Positions 1 to 5,574 of a stretch of 12,442 nucleotides of DNA are shown here, one piece after another. The notes beneath the pieces are model-generated. The model did not search any database. It saw only the letters and a program-made list of their open reading frames with translations, and was not told the origin of the DNA. The translations under genes were made by a program, and so were the position numbers. How positions within the stretch are numbered: the stretch's first letter is position 1; the number at the start of each line of letters is the position of its first letter. The stretch is taken from contig SFJQ01000045.1 in NCBI GenBank assembly GCA_004555855.1, forward strand, positions 1-12,442. The letters are read 5' to 3'. This DNA is from [Eubacterium] saphenum. GTDB lineage: Bacteria > Bacillota > Clostridia > Oscillospirales > Ruminococcaceae.

Positions 1-140
1 CAAACCAGCGCCGAATTTATGAAGAATTCAAGAACAAAATTTTCGGCGAGGGCGCACGGAAGAAAAAAGAAGCGCTGGCTCGGATGAGTGAGATAGACGC
101 TCAAATCGCAGCGCTTAAAACGAAGATTCAGAGGGTGTAA
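1..140 (+). CDS. 3' end of an unidentified gene (accessory region)
   Basis: An open frame (codons from base 3) runs in from the left edge and stops at the TAA at 138-140, giving the last 45 residues of a protein. The tail is highly charged (Lys/Arg/Glu) and ends in a heptad-like stretch, RMSEIDAQIAALKTKIQRV, that would form a coiled coil. The next gene starts 2 bases after the stop and its ribosome binding site lies inside this one, so the two are probably co-translated. Coiled-coil C-termini of this kind occur in relaxases, recombinases and other mobile-element proteins, and the neighbours fit that setting. The visible part carries no diagnostic motif, so no function is assigned. Confidence 0.6.
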   Translation, partial: NQRRIYEEFKNKIFGEGARKKKEALARMSEIDAQIAALKTKIQRV

Positions 141-142
141 CT

Positions 143-325
143 ATGGAGTTTATGGGAACAAAGGAAGCCTCTGAAAAATGGGGCATTCCGCAGCAAACCA
201 TTTCAAAACTGTGCCGCGAAAAGAGAATAGAAGCAGAGCAGGATGCTTCAGGAAGCCCGTGGAGAATCCCGATAAACACACCTCGTCCCGATGTTAAAAC
301 AAGAAAACCGATAGCCAATAAATAG
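143..325 (+). CDS. Small helix-turn-helix (excisionase/MerR-like) DNA-binding protein
   Basis: A 60-residue protein. Residues 5-28 (GTKEASEKWGIPQQTISKLC and the following residues) read as a helix-turn-helix of the kind in short excisionase or MerR-like proteins: a 'TKEAxEKWG' helix, a turn, and a recognition helix 'QQTISKLCRE'. The wing ends in 'GSPWRIP', a pattern common in small accessory-element HTH proteins. The start follows from a GAGGG ribosome binding site at 130-134 inside the upstream gene, with an 8-base gap to ATG. Such proteins usually bind near element ends or control a neighbouring recombinase or transfer gene; the exact role here is inferred. A stem-loop follows at 337-364. 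A second in-frame ATG (MGTKEA...) is a possible alternative start. Confidence 0.75.
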   Translation: MEFMGTKEASEKWGIPQQTISKLCREKRIEAEQDASGSPWRIPINTPRPDVKTRKPIANK

Positions 326-336
326 GTTAATCAAAG

Positions 337-367
337 AAGCCGACTTACTCTCGTAGGTCGGCTTTTA
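337..367. terminator. Stem-loop terminator between convergent genes
   Basis: AAGCCGACTTA (337-347) pairs with TAGGTCGGCTT (354-364) over 11 bp with one G-T pair and a 6-base loop, followed by a short T-rich run. It lies just downstream of the HTH gene and ahead of the convergent tnpV end, so it could serve both. The T-tract is weak, so efficiency is uncertain. Confidence 0.65.
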
Positions 368-411
368 CTATACTCGCCTTGACGCATTCCGGCACGGGTG
401 AATGTGGCTTC

Positions 412-717
412 TCATTCCCTGAACCGCAGCACAACCTGCTCCATAACCTCGTGGTCAACATAGAAACCTCGTGCGTTCTCCCACTTCATAGTTTCCATAA
501 AGGAAGTCGGTCGAGGATTTGCCTTTGCGTACTGCTTACGGAGCAGTTCCCATAAGCTGTATGCTTCCCTGTCAATCTCAAGAGCAAGCTCGTCCCAGCG
601 GGCGGTGTTCATCAGCTTCTCGGCTTCGGTAGGGTAGTTTTCCTGCATAAACCTCTGCCAAGCTGTGCCCCAGCGACCGATTGTGAGTTCTTCTTCCTTG
701 ATTATGTTATTGCTCAT
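412..717 (-). CDS. tnpV: TnpV-family transposon-encoded protein
   Basis: A 101-residue protein. The arrangement 'GRWGTAWQRFMQENYPTEAEKLMNTARWDELALEIDREA' (cited in pieces: GRWGTAWQRFM near the N-terminus, then LEIDREAYSLWELLRKQ) and the closing 'METMKWENARGFYVDHEVME' segment match the TnpV family: an Arg/Gly N-terminal motif, a 'L..G/R..L...L..ID..A' helix, and a final 'M.W....N.....A.E.V' helix. TnpV proteins are found on clostridial mobilizable and conjugative transposons; their biochemical role is unknown. The ATG at 717 is chosen because GGAGG lies 9 bases upstream. A longer reading from a TTG at 732 would put the ribosome binding site inside the coding sequence and is unlikely. The gene converges on the HTH gene and marks this end of the window as accessory DNA. 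Confidence 0.8.
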   Translation of the reverse strand: MSNNIIKEEELTIGRWGTAWQRFMQENYPTEAEKLMNTARWDELALEIDREAYSLWELLRKQYAKANPRPTSFMETMKWENARGFYVDHEVMEQVVLRFRE

Positions 718-784
718 AATGATAACCTCCAATAAAAATGATTTGATAAAAGCTATTTGCAGAGGGCAGTCACAACAGGTTTAC

Positions 785-805
785 TTGGTCTTTATTTGGT
801 CTTTA
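785..805. repeat. Tandem 10-bp repeat TTGGTCTTTA x2
   Basis: TTGGTCTTTA occurs at 785-794 and again at 796-805 with one base between, an 11-bp period that puts the copies on about the same helix face. It is upstream of tnpV in non-coding DNA. Closely spaced direct repeats can be arm-type recombinase or regulator binding sites; the role is inferred. Confidence 0.5.
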
Positions 806-958
806 ATGTTACAGCAGCTTGCAAGAAGCCACAAAATAAAACTGAATAGGGTGTCCGAAAATCCGCATTGTTATGCGGTTTGCGGCAGGTTGCACAAAAG
901 CGCTCGAACCGCTATTCAAAACTCGAAGCGCTAATCTCGCTTCCCCTATTGCAATCAG

Positions 959-986
959 GCGCTCGCTTTTTGGCGGGCGCTTTTTT
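959..986 (+). terminator. Rho-independent terminator
   Basis: GCGCTCGC (959-966) pairs with GCGGGCGC (973-980) over 8 bp with one G-T pair, with a 6-base loop, followed by six T. It is a strong plus-strand terminator, yet no recognisable plus-strand gene ends just before it. It may be left over from a gene or small RNA interrupted by the accessory region. Confidence 0.8.
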
Positions 987-1008
987 GTAACTTTTTTTGT
1001 AATAAGAA

Positions 1009-1037
1009 GCTCCCCGTCGGTTGACGAGGAGCATTTT
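1009..1037. terminator. Terminator of the chemoreceptor gene (bidirectional)
   Basis: GCTCCCCGTC (1009-1018) faces GACGAGGAGC (1023-1032) across a GGTT loop. Read on the minus strand, the one irregular position becomes a G-U pair, so the 10-bp stem is complete, and it lies 18 bases after the chemoreceptor stop codon. The plus-strand side is followed by ATTTTTG, so it may act both ways. Confidence 0.75.
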
Positions 1038-1049
1038 TGTTAAGTTATC

Positions 1050-3035
1050 TCAGCGCTCAAATCTGGAAACAATATTGTTGATATCCTTAACCGTTTCCAT
1101 ATTCTTGCCGATAAAGCCGTCGAGCTCGTTTATCATATCGCGGGTAGCCTCGGTTTTCTCGTGGATACTGCCGGCATAGCTCTCGTTATCTGCGATAATG
1201 GAGCTGAGCTGAGAGGTTTCGGACTTGATGTTGCGGACGATTGTCGCCATCGCGTCAAGGTCGGCATTTGCTTCTTCCATAGAAGACTTGAGCTTTTCGG
1301 AAATTTCGTTCATATCGGTAAAGATTGTGGAAACGTCCTCGCGCATAAAGCTGATTACTTCGCCGAAGCAGCTCTTGATATTCGCGATGTTGGCGTTCAT
1401 TTCCTTGCAGACGTCCGAGATAGCGTTTGCTGCTGCGGAGGAATTTTCGGAAAGGCTCTTGATTTCCGACGCAACAACCGCAAAGCCCTTTCCTGCCGCA
1501 CCCGCGCGCGAAGCCTCAATCGACGCGTTTATTGCAAGCAGATGCGTTTTGCTAGCGATATTCTGGATAATTTTAACATTGTTGTTGATATCGGAAAGCG
1601 CGTTGAGGTACTCGACAGACTCGTCGATATCGCGCTGAGTTTTCTCTGCCTTACCGGAAATCTCCGAGAAGAGAGCCTCTGCGCTTGTCATCATTTCCTT
1701 CGCCGCGTCAATTCTCTTTCCGTTTGAGGACTTGCTGTCGCTCATGATGCCGTTCATCTTGCCGATATCCTCGTCAACCTTACGGATAGCCTCGGTTGCG
1801 GACAAAACCTCGCTTGAGAGCTTCTGAGTGGTAGAAGTGTTGTCGGAAGCGCAGTCGGACAGCTCGGACATTGTTGATATCATCTTATCGGAAACCCTGC
1901 CCAAATCCTCGGAGCAGTTTGAAAGGGTTTCCACGATATTCTGCCAGGTATCGGTGAGCGTGTTGACGGAGCGTGCGATTTCGCCGACCTCGCTCTTGCC
2001 GATATAGCTCTTGATTTTGTCGTCGTTTTTGAGGGAAAGCTCCCCGAGATTGTTAACGGCGTGAGTAACGCGGTTAAGCGGTCTTGTGACGAATTTTGAA
2101 ATCAGAATTGTCGCAAGAATAATGACAAATTCGACGATGCAGACGATAACAATAAGCGTAGTGCTGATTGAGTTGCTGTCGCTCAGCAGATCGCTCAGAT
2201 TGTCCTGCATAGTAATAATCAGATTAACCTTCGGGATATAGCGATAAGCAACAATATGGGTATCCTCGTAAAGCATGCCGTCGCTGCTTCCGCCGGCAGC
2301 CATATCCATAATCTTCAGCATAACCTCGTCCTCAACGGGCTTTGTGATAAAGCTGTTATCGGAGTGGTAGGTGTACATTTTGTTTACAGTATCGAGGATA
2401 GCATACTGCTCGTTTTCAAATGCGTCAACCTGAACCTTCTGAAGCGTTTTGTTAAGACCGGACAGGAAAGGACCTCCGCCGACAAGACCGATAGGATTGC
2501 CGTTATCGTCATACACAGCCATACGCAGATTAAGGATAAGCTGCTTTGATGCAGGCGATACGAAGGCGCCGCCGTTGTAGAAACCGTCCTTCGAGGAGGT
2601 CATAGTCTTGCGGTATGGCTCGAGTGAGTCGCCGGTTCTTGTAACCATTCCGACAGCTCCCGCCGAGGAATGAGCAAGCACCTTTGTATCCCAGTTGCTG
2701 AGATAAACGCCCTCCCACTCGTTAAGGTTGGCAAAATAGCGCTCCGTGTACTTTTGAGCGGATTCTATGTACTCGGGGTTTTCGGGGTCGGAGAGCAGCT
2801 TTTTGATATCGGACGCGGTTGCGTACTCCTTGAGAGCAAGTTCCGAGTCCGCGACAAACTGCTCAATAAGGTTAGCCTGTCCCTCAAGCGCAGTGGTCAT
2901 ATTACCGACAGCCTGTTCCCTGACAACGCCCGAAACGCGTGTACTGATAAAGATAACCAGAACGGTCATACACAGAAAAGAAATCAAGCCGAGGCTAAGC
3001 GAAATCAGCGTTGATAATTTCATTTTTTTAATCAT
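1050..3035 (-). CDS. Methyl-accepting chemotaxis protein (dCache-HAMP-MCP signal)
   Basis: A 661-residue membrane chemoreceptor that would sense a ligand outside the cell and control CheA/CheW and thereby flagellar motor bias. Layout: TM1 at about 8-30; an extracellular Cache-type domain at about 35-285 (with 'YTYHSDNSFI' and 'IVAYRYIPKVNLIITMQDN' typical of dCache ends); TM2 at about 291-314; HAMP at about 315-370 (the 'TRPLNRVTHAV' entry); then a long cytoplasmic coiled-coil hairpin. The hairpin tip at 495-525 reads THLLAINASIEASRAGAAGK then GFAVVASEIKSL. The near-invariant Glu of the family's RAGE-x-G motif is Ala513 here. The start is taken at the second of two close ATGs because the GGGGGG ribosome binding site ends 7 bases before it and only 1 base before the ATG at 3041. 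The gene stands alone with its own promoter (3089-3117) and terminator, as scattered chemoreceptor genes usually do. The ligand cannot be read from the sequence. Confidence 0.93.
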   Translation of the reverse strand: MIKKMKLSTLISLSLGLISFLCMTVLVIFISTRVSGVVREQAVGNMTTALEGQANLIEQFVADSELALKEYATASDIKKLLSDPENPEYIESAQKYTERYFANLNEWEGVYLSNWDTKVLAHSSAGAVGMVTRTGDSLEPYRKTMTSSKDGFYNGGAFVSPASKQLILNLRMAVYDDNGNPIGLVGGGPFLSGLNKTLQKVQVDAFENEQYAILDTVNKMYTYHSDNSFITKPVEDEVMLKIMDMAAGGSSDGMLYEDTHIVAYRYIPKVNLIITMQDNLSDLLSDSNSISTTLIVIVCIVEFVIILATILISKFVTRPLNRVTHAVNNLGELSLKNDDKIKSYIGKSEVGEIARSVNTLTDTWQNIVETLSNCSEDLGRVSDKMISTMSELSDCASDNTSTTQKLSSEVLSATEAIRKVDEDIGKMNGIMSDSKSSNGKRIDAAKEMMTSAEALFSEISGKAEKTQRDIDESVEYLNALSDINNNVKIIQNIASKTHLLAINASIEASRAGAAGKGFAVVASEIKSLSENSSAAANAISDVCKEMNANIANIKSCFGEVISFMREDVSTIFTDMNEISEKLKSSMEEANADLDAMATIVRNIKSETSQLSSIIADNESYAGSIHEKTEATRDMINELDGFIGKNMETVKDINNIVSRFER

Positions 3036-3088
3036 TTTCATACCCCCCTTTTCAAAAAATAAACACAATTTAGCATTATCATACCTTT

Positions 3089-3117
3089 ATTATAACTTTT
3101 TCTACAAGGATTGTCAA
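3089..3117 (-). promoter_or_regulatory. Sigma-A promoter of the chemoreceptor gene
   Basis: On the minus strand TTGACA (3117-3112), a 17-bp spacer, and TATAAT (3094-3089), a perfect consensus pair. The start codon is about 50 bases downstream. No sigma-D (flagellar) type promoter is visible, which suggests housekeeping rather than motility-specific transcription. Confidence 0.85.
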
Positions 3118-3234
3118 TATTGCTTAAATATTTTTGGCAATATTCCACAAATAGTTTGTGTACTTTTACCAACCCATTTTACAAATATCGCTACATTGTT
3201 ATAGATATTAATTTATTGAATTTAACCAAAACAA

Positions 3235-3263
3235 TTGACAATTAAAGGAAAATATTGTATAAT
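3235..3263 (+). promoter_or_regulatory. Consensus sigma-A promoter driving the pseudogene unit
   Basis: TTGACA (3235-3240), a 17-bp spacer, and TATAAT (3258-3263): a perfect consensus promoter, divergent from the chemoreceptor promoter. Transcription would start near 3270, almost at the first recognisable codon of the decayed gene, leaving no room for a normal ribosome binding site. Confidence 0.85.
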
Positions 3264-3271
3264 ATATAAAA

Positions 3272-3778
3272 ACATCAGAAAACGAAATTCGCCTTGTGGA
3301 CCTTATCCCGCCGGAAACGCCCCAGAAAATTCAGGATTCTTTTTCCAAGATGGCGAGAATGGCGTCGCTTACGACAGATGAAAACGGCGTTCCGCTGACG
3401 GGACGAGGTTATCGAGAAGATGGAAAAATACACCTTCTCGGGAGAGCAGGAAAAGTGCTTCAGCGACCTGAAATCCGCCGCCGAATTGAGCGATATTGAA
3501 GCGTGCGCGGCAGCCGTGGAAGCGTGGAAAAAAGCCGCCGAAACCGACGAGCAAAACCTCCTGACAAGCCCCGACGAAGTGAAAGAAATTCTTGAAAACG
3601 TGAAAGAAGCGCTAGAAAATTTCGACACTCTTTTGGTTGACGAAGCTGTCGAGGAAATGGGCAAAATGCACTTCCCCGATAATCAAAAGGAGCTGTTCAA
3701 AAAACGAAAGAAGCCGCCGAAACCACGGATATCGAGCTTTGCGCGAAGATTGTCGAGGAGTGGAAACGACTTCTGTAA
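3272..3778 (+). pseudogene. Decayed signalling gene: PocR-like start joined to a duplicated helical tail
   Basis: Three reading-frame pieces belong together. From 3272 (frame of 3296) the peptide ENEIRLVDLIPPETPQKIQD, continuing DSFSKM...LTTDENGVPLT, matches the first helix and strand of PocR-type sensory domains found in clostridial hybrid kinases and regulators. Near 3398-3410 the frame changes and the rest of that domain is missing: the next piece (EVIEKMEKYTFSGEQEK...) is a protein C-terminus. That piece holds two copies of one helical unit, EKYTFSGEQEKCFSDLKSAA and GKMHFPDNQKELFKK(L)KEAA, each followed by DIExCA...VExWK, about 80 residues apart. A one-base loss near 3705, where CTG (Leu) would be expected, breaks the second copy; the shifted frame then reads KEAAETTDIELCAKIVEEWK and stops at 3776. 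There is no start codon with a ribosome binding site. It is probably the remains of a large PocR/kinase/receiver protein after an internal deletion. The alternative, a translated 144-residue ORF from 3420, would end in nonsense sequence. Confidence 0.75.
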
Positions 3779-3799
3779 GCAAAAAATCAAACAAAAATC

Positions 3800-3832
3800 A
3801 ATCCCCGTGATTAATTTCGCGGGGATTTTTTT
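3800..3832 (+). terminator. Strong rho-independent terminator after the pseudogene
   Basis: AATCCCCGTGA (3800-3810) pairs with TCGCGGGGATT (3817-3827) over 11 bp with one G-T pair, and the T-run continues to 3832. It lies 22 bases after the pseudogene stop codon and insulates the spoIIA operon from upstream transcription. Confidence 0.9.
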
Positions 3833-3879
3833 GATTTCGAGCAGTTTTTGCTAAAATAGTACATTTCTGCTCACACATA

Positions 3880-3912
3880 CCGACAACCTTCGCAAAACAA
3901 CCGTGCTATAAT
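3880..3912 (+). promoter_or_regulatory. Putative spoIIA promoter with wide -35/-10 spacing
   Basis: TATAAT sits at 3907-3912, with no consensus -35 at normal distance. CCGACA (3880-3885) is 21 bp upstream, and its reverse strand reads TTGTCGG, close to the Spo0A box TTGTCRAA. Spo0A~P-activated sigma-A promoters such as Bacillus spoIIG and spoIIE have this wide spacing with 0A boxes over the -35. Bacillus spoIIA itself uses sigma-H plus Spo0A, and I could not find a good sigma-H site here. The assignment is inferred. Confidence 0.4.
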
Positions 3913-3919
3913 TTAACCA

Positions 3920-4054
3920 AAGGCAGCAAAACGCGTTCGCCAAAGCGCGCCTGCCTTATCCGCTCACCGCGCGCCCGCGTTTTATCGGGAAACAAAGGAG
4001 TAAGGACTGCGGAAATCCGCGCCGCCGGGCGATTTTGACTCGGCGCGCCGCGGG
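3920..4054 (+). other. GC-rich structured 5' leader of the spoIIA operon
   Basis: The gap from 3833 to 4078 holds no gene. Downstream of the putative -10, AAGGCAG (3920-3926) pairs perfectly with CTGCCTT (3951-3957). CCGCG (4017-4021) pairs with CGCGG (4049-4053), extended across a small internal loop by GCCG (4024-4027) with CGGC (4041-4044). The second hairpin ends about 15 bases before the spoIIAA ribosome binding site (GGGGGAG). Neither hairpin has a T-run, so they are not ordinary terminators. The leader would be about 160 bases, long for this operon. Confidence 0.5.
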
Positions 4055-4078
4055 AAAGATTGATAAAGGGGGAGAAAA

Positions 4079-4390
4079 ATGCTGAAAATCTACAACGACG
4101 GAAAGAGGATAACCGCCGCGCTTTACGGCGATATCGACCACCATGCCGCCCGTGAAATCCGAACGGCGCTCGATGAGATTATCGCGCGTTCCCGCCCCGA
4201 GCTTCTGGTTCTCGATATGGAAAATGTCGGGTTTATGGACAGCTCGGGCGTGGGGCTTATTCTGGGGAGAATGAGAGCCGTAAACGATGTCGGCGGTGAA
4301 ATTCTCATCAAAAACGCGCGCGGGGAAATCGCCGAAATGATAAAGCTGTCGGGGCTTTCCTCGCTTATCGTCACGAAAACCACGAACTAA
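4079..4390 (+). CDS. spoIIAA: Anti-sigma F factor antagonist SpoIIAA (STAS domain)
   Basis: A 103-residue cytoplasmic STAS protein. When dephosphorylated by SpoIIE it binds SpoIIAB and frees sigma-F in the forespore; SpoIIAB inactivates it by phosphorylating a serine. The phospho-site motif FMDSSGVGLILGR is at 52-64, and Ser55 corresponds to Ser58 of the Bacillus subtilis protein. The early GDIDHHAA segment (17-24) matches the GELDHHTA of SpoIIAA and separates it from RsbV-type paralogues. The ATG follows a GGGGGAG ribosome binding site by 5 bases. It is the first gene of the spoIIA operon, ending 11 bases before spoIIAB. Length is normal for the family and all key positions are present. Confidence 0.95.
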   Translation: MLKIYNDGKRITAALYGDIDHHAAREIRTALDEIIARSRPELLVLDMENVGFMDSSGVGLILGRMRAVNDVGGEILIKNARGEIAEMIKLSGLSSLIVTKTTN

Positions 4391-4401
4391 AAGGAGTAAA
4401 G

Positions 4402-4842
4402 ATGAAAAAAATACCGATTAACGAATGCGCGCTTCGCTTTCCCGCGATTTCGCGAAACGAGAGCCTGTCGCGTTCTGCAGCGGCAGCTTTTGTGCTGCAG
4501 CTTGACCCGACCGTTGAGGAAACCGCCGCGATAAAAACCGCAGTTTCCGAGGCGGTGACGAATGCGATAGTCCACGGCTACCGCGACAGAAAAGGCGAAG
4601 TTGAGATGATAATGCGGCTGTACGAGGGCAATCTCGTGAAAATTATGATAAAGGACAAGGGCTGCGGTATCCCCGACATCAAAGCCGCGATGGAGCCGGA
4701 GTATTCGACAGCGCCGCCCGAGGAGGAGCGCTCGGGTCTTGGATTTACGGTTATGGAGAGCTTTATGGACAAGGTTCGCGTGCGCTCCGCCGAGGGAAAA
4801 GGCACCTGCGTAACCCTTGAAAAAACGCTTCTTGGGAAATGA
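4402..4842 (+). CDS. spoIIAB: Anti-sigma F factor / serine kinase SpoIIAB
   Basis: A 146-residue GHKL-fold protein that holds sigma-F inactive with ATP bound and phosphorylates SpoIIAA. ATP-site motifs are complete: the N-box EAVTNAIVHGY at 50-60 (Glu50, Asn54), the G1 box DKGCGI at 85-90, and the G2 region ERSGLGFTVMESFMD at 109-123, nearly identical to well-studied SpoIIAB proteins. AAGGAG precedes the ATG. The stop codon overlaps the sigF start in an ATGA, which would couple translation of the inhibitor to its target and keep their ratio fixed. RsbW and other kinases share the fold, but the two neighbours settle the identity. Confidence 0.96.
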   Translation: MKKIPINECALRFPAISRNESLSRSAAAAFVLQLDPTVEETAAIKTAVSEAVTNAIVHGYRDRKGEVEMIMRLYEGNLVKIMIKDKGCGIPDIKAAMEPEYSTAPPEEERSGLGFTVMESFMDKVRVRSAEGKGTCVTLEKTLLGK

Positions 4843-5480
4843 CGCGGGACGAATTTATCGAGAAAAATCTGCCTCTCGTCCACTCTCTGGCAAACCGTTT
4901 TCGCGGGCGCGGGATTGAATACGAGGAGCTTTATTCGGCGGGCTGCGTGGGGCTGGTAAAGGCTTGCGACAACTTTGACGAGAGCCGCGGGCTGAAGTTT
5001 TCTACATACGCGGTTCCGGTGATTTTGGGCGAAATAAAGCGGCTTTTCCGCGACGGCGGGGCAATCAAAATGAGCCGTTCTCTCAAGGAATTGTCGATGA
5101 AAGCGGCAAGGGCGCACGACGAGCTTTCCGTTGACGGAAAAATACCGACATTGAGCGAGATTGCCGCGAAAATCGGCGCTTCGGAGGAGGACGTTTCGGA
5201 AGCGATTTCCGCGGGGCAGCCGCCCGTGTCGCTCACCTGCGGCGAGGACGGCGCGGAGCTTTCGATACCCGCCGAGAGCAAGGAATCCGCGCTTATCGAC
5301 AGACTTGCTCTGCGGCAGTGCCTGAACGCGCTCTCTGATGAAGACAGAGCGCTTATCATAATGCGGTTTTTCCGAGGCAAAACCCAAGCCGAAACCGCGA
5401 AATTGCTCGGCTGCACGCAGGTCGGCGTATCGCGGCGCGAGAGAAAAATTCTGGAGGAACTGCGCGAAAAGCTCACCTAA
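4839..5480 (+). CDS. sigF: RNA polymerase sigma-F factor
   Basis: A 213-residue sigma-70-family factor, the first forespore-specific sigma of sporulation. Region 2 spans about 25-72 (EYEELYSAGCVGLVKA, FDESRGLKFSTYAVPVILGE, RLFRDGG). It is followed by KMSRSLKEL, which parallels the sigma-F 'VSRSLKEL' segment; region 3 is at about 80-130. Region 4 at about 160-212 carries the helix-turn-helix QAETAKLLGCTQVGVSRRER. The Bacillus protein is about 255 residues; this one is shorter at both ends but has every functional region. The start is the ATG overlapping the spoIIAB stop (ATGA). No clear terminator follows; the next gene has its own promoter at 5508. Sigma-G and sigma-B are less likely given spoIIAA and spoIIAB upstream. 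Confidence 0.95.
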   Translation: MTRDEFIEKNLPLVHSLANRFRGRGIEYEELYSAGCVGLVKACDNFDESRGLKFSTYAVPVILGEIKRLFRDGGAIKMSRSLKELSMKAARAHDELSVDGKIPTLSEIAAKIGASEEDVSEAISAGQPPVSLTCGEDGAELSIPAESKESALIDRLALRQCLNALSDEDRALIIMRFFRGKTQAETAKLLGCTQVGVSRRERKILEELREKLT

Positions 5481-5507
5481 AAAATTCTCCTATTTATATA
5501 AAAGCCC

Positions 5508-5536
5508 TTGATTTTACGGTCAAAATATGTTACAAT
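5508..5536 (+). promoter_or_regulatory. Sigma-A promoter of the glycosyltransferase gene
   Basis: TTGATT (5508-5513), a 17-bp spacer, and TACAAT (5531-5536). It lies 28 bases after the sigF stop codon and about 40 bases before the next ATG, so the glycosyltransferase can be expressed independently of sporulation. Confidence 0.8.
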
Positions 5537-5574
5537 AACAGTATATAAGTTTATTTGTCAGGGAGCTTTTTGAT

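Larger units (their letters stand above)
733..1008. other. Non-coding junction between the accessory region and the chromosome
   Basis: No convincing gene lies here. It contains the 785-805 tandem repeat; a perfect hairpin CCGCAT-tgtt-ATGCGG (863-878) followed by TTT; a second imperfect hairpin in which AGCGCT (899-904) pairs with AGCGCT (927-932), with CGA/TCG extending it past a bulged A; and the terminator at 959-986. The gene types change from mobile (HTH, tnpV) on the left to core-like (chemoreceptor, spoIIA) on the right, so an element boundary may lie in this stretch. No duplicated attachment core can be identified from one end alone. Confidence 0.5.

Noticed and set aside
880..990. 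Possible tRNA or tmRNA remnant (CTCGAACC-like T-arm sequence before a terminator)
   Set aside because: No acceptor stem, anticodon arm or CCA-adjacent end can be formed; the GGTTCGA-like string on the minus strand is isolated.
3420..3854. Intact 144-codon gene starting at 3420
   Set aside because: The second repeat breaks off at 3705 and the remaining residues are nonsense that runs through the terminator stem; shifting one base restores the repeat, so this is a frameshifted remnant.
4578..5387. 269-codon minus-strand open frame opposite spoIIAB/sigF
   Set aside because: The plus strand encodes well-conserved SpoIIAB and sigma-F across the same bases. The minus-strand translation has no family features and is a shadow of the GC-rich codon pattern.
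4079..5480. Alternative reading of the trio as a general-stress rsbV-rsbW-sigB cluster
   Set aside because: SpoIIAA-type DHH near the N-terminus, the SpoIIAB G2 segment SGLGFTVMESFMD and the sigma-F-like SRSLKEL region all favour spoIIA, and Clostridia commonly carry this operon.
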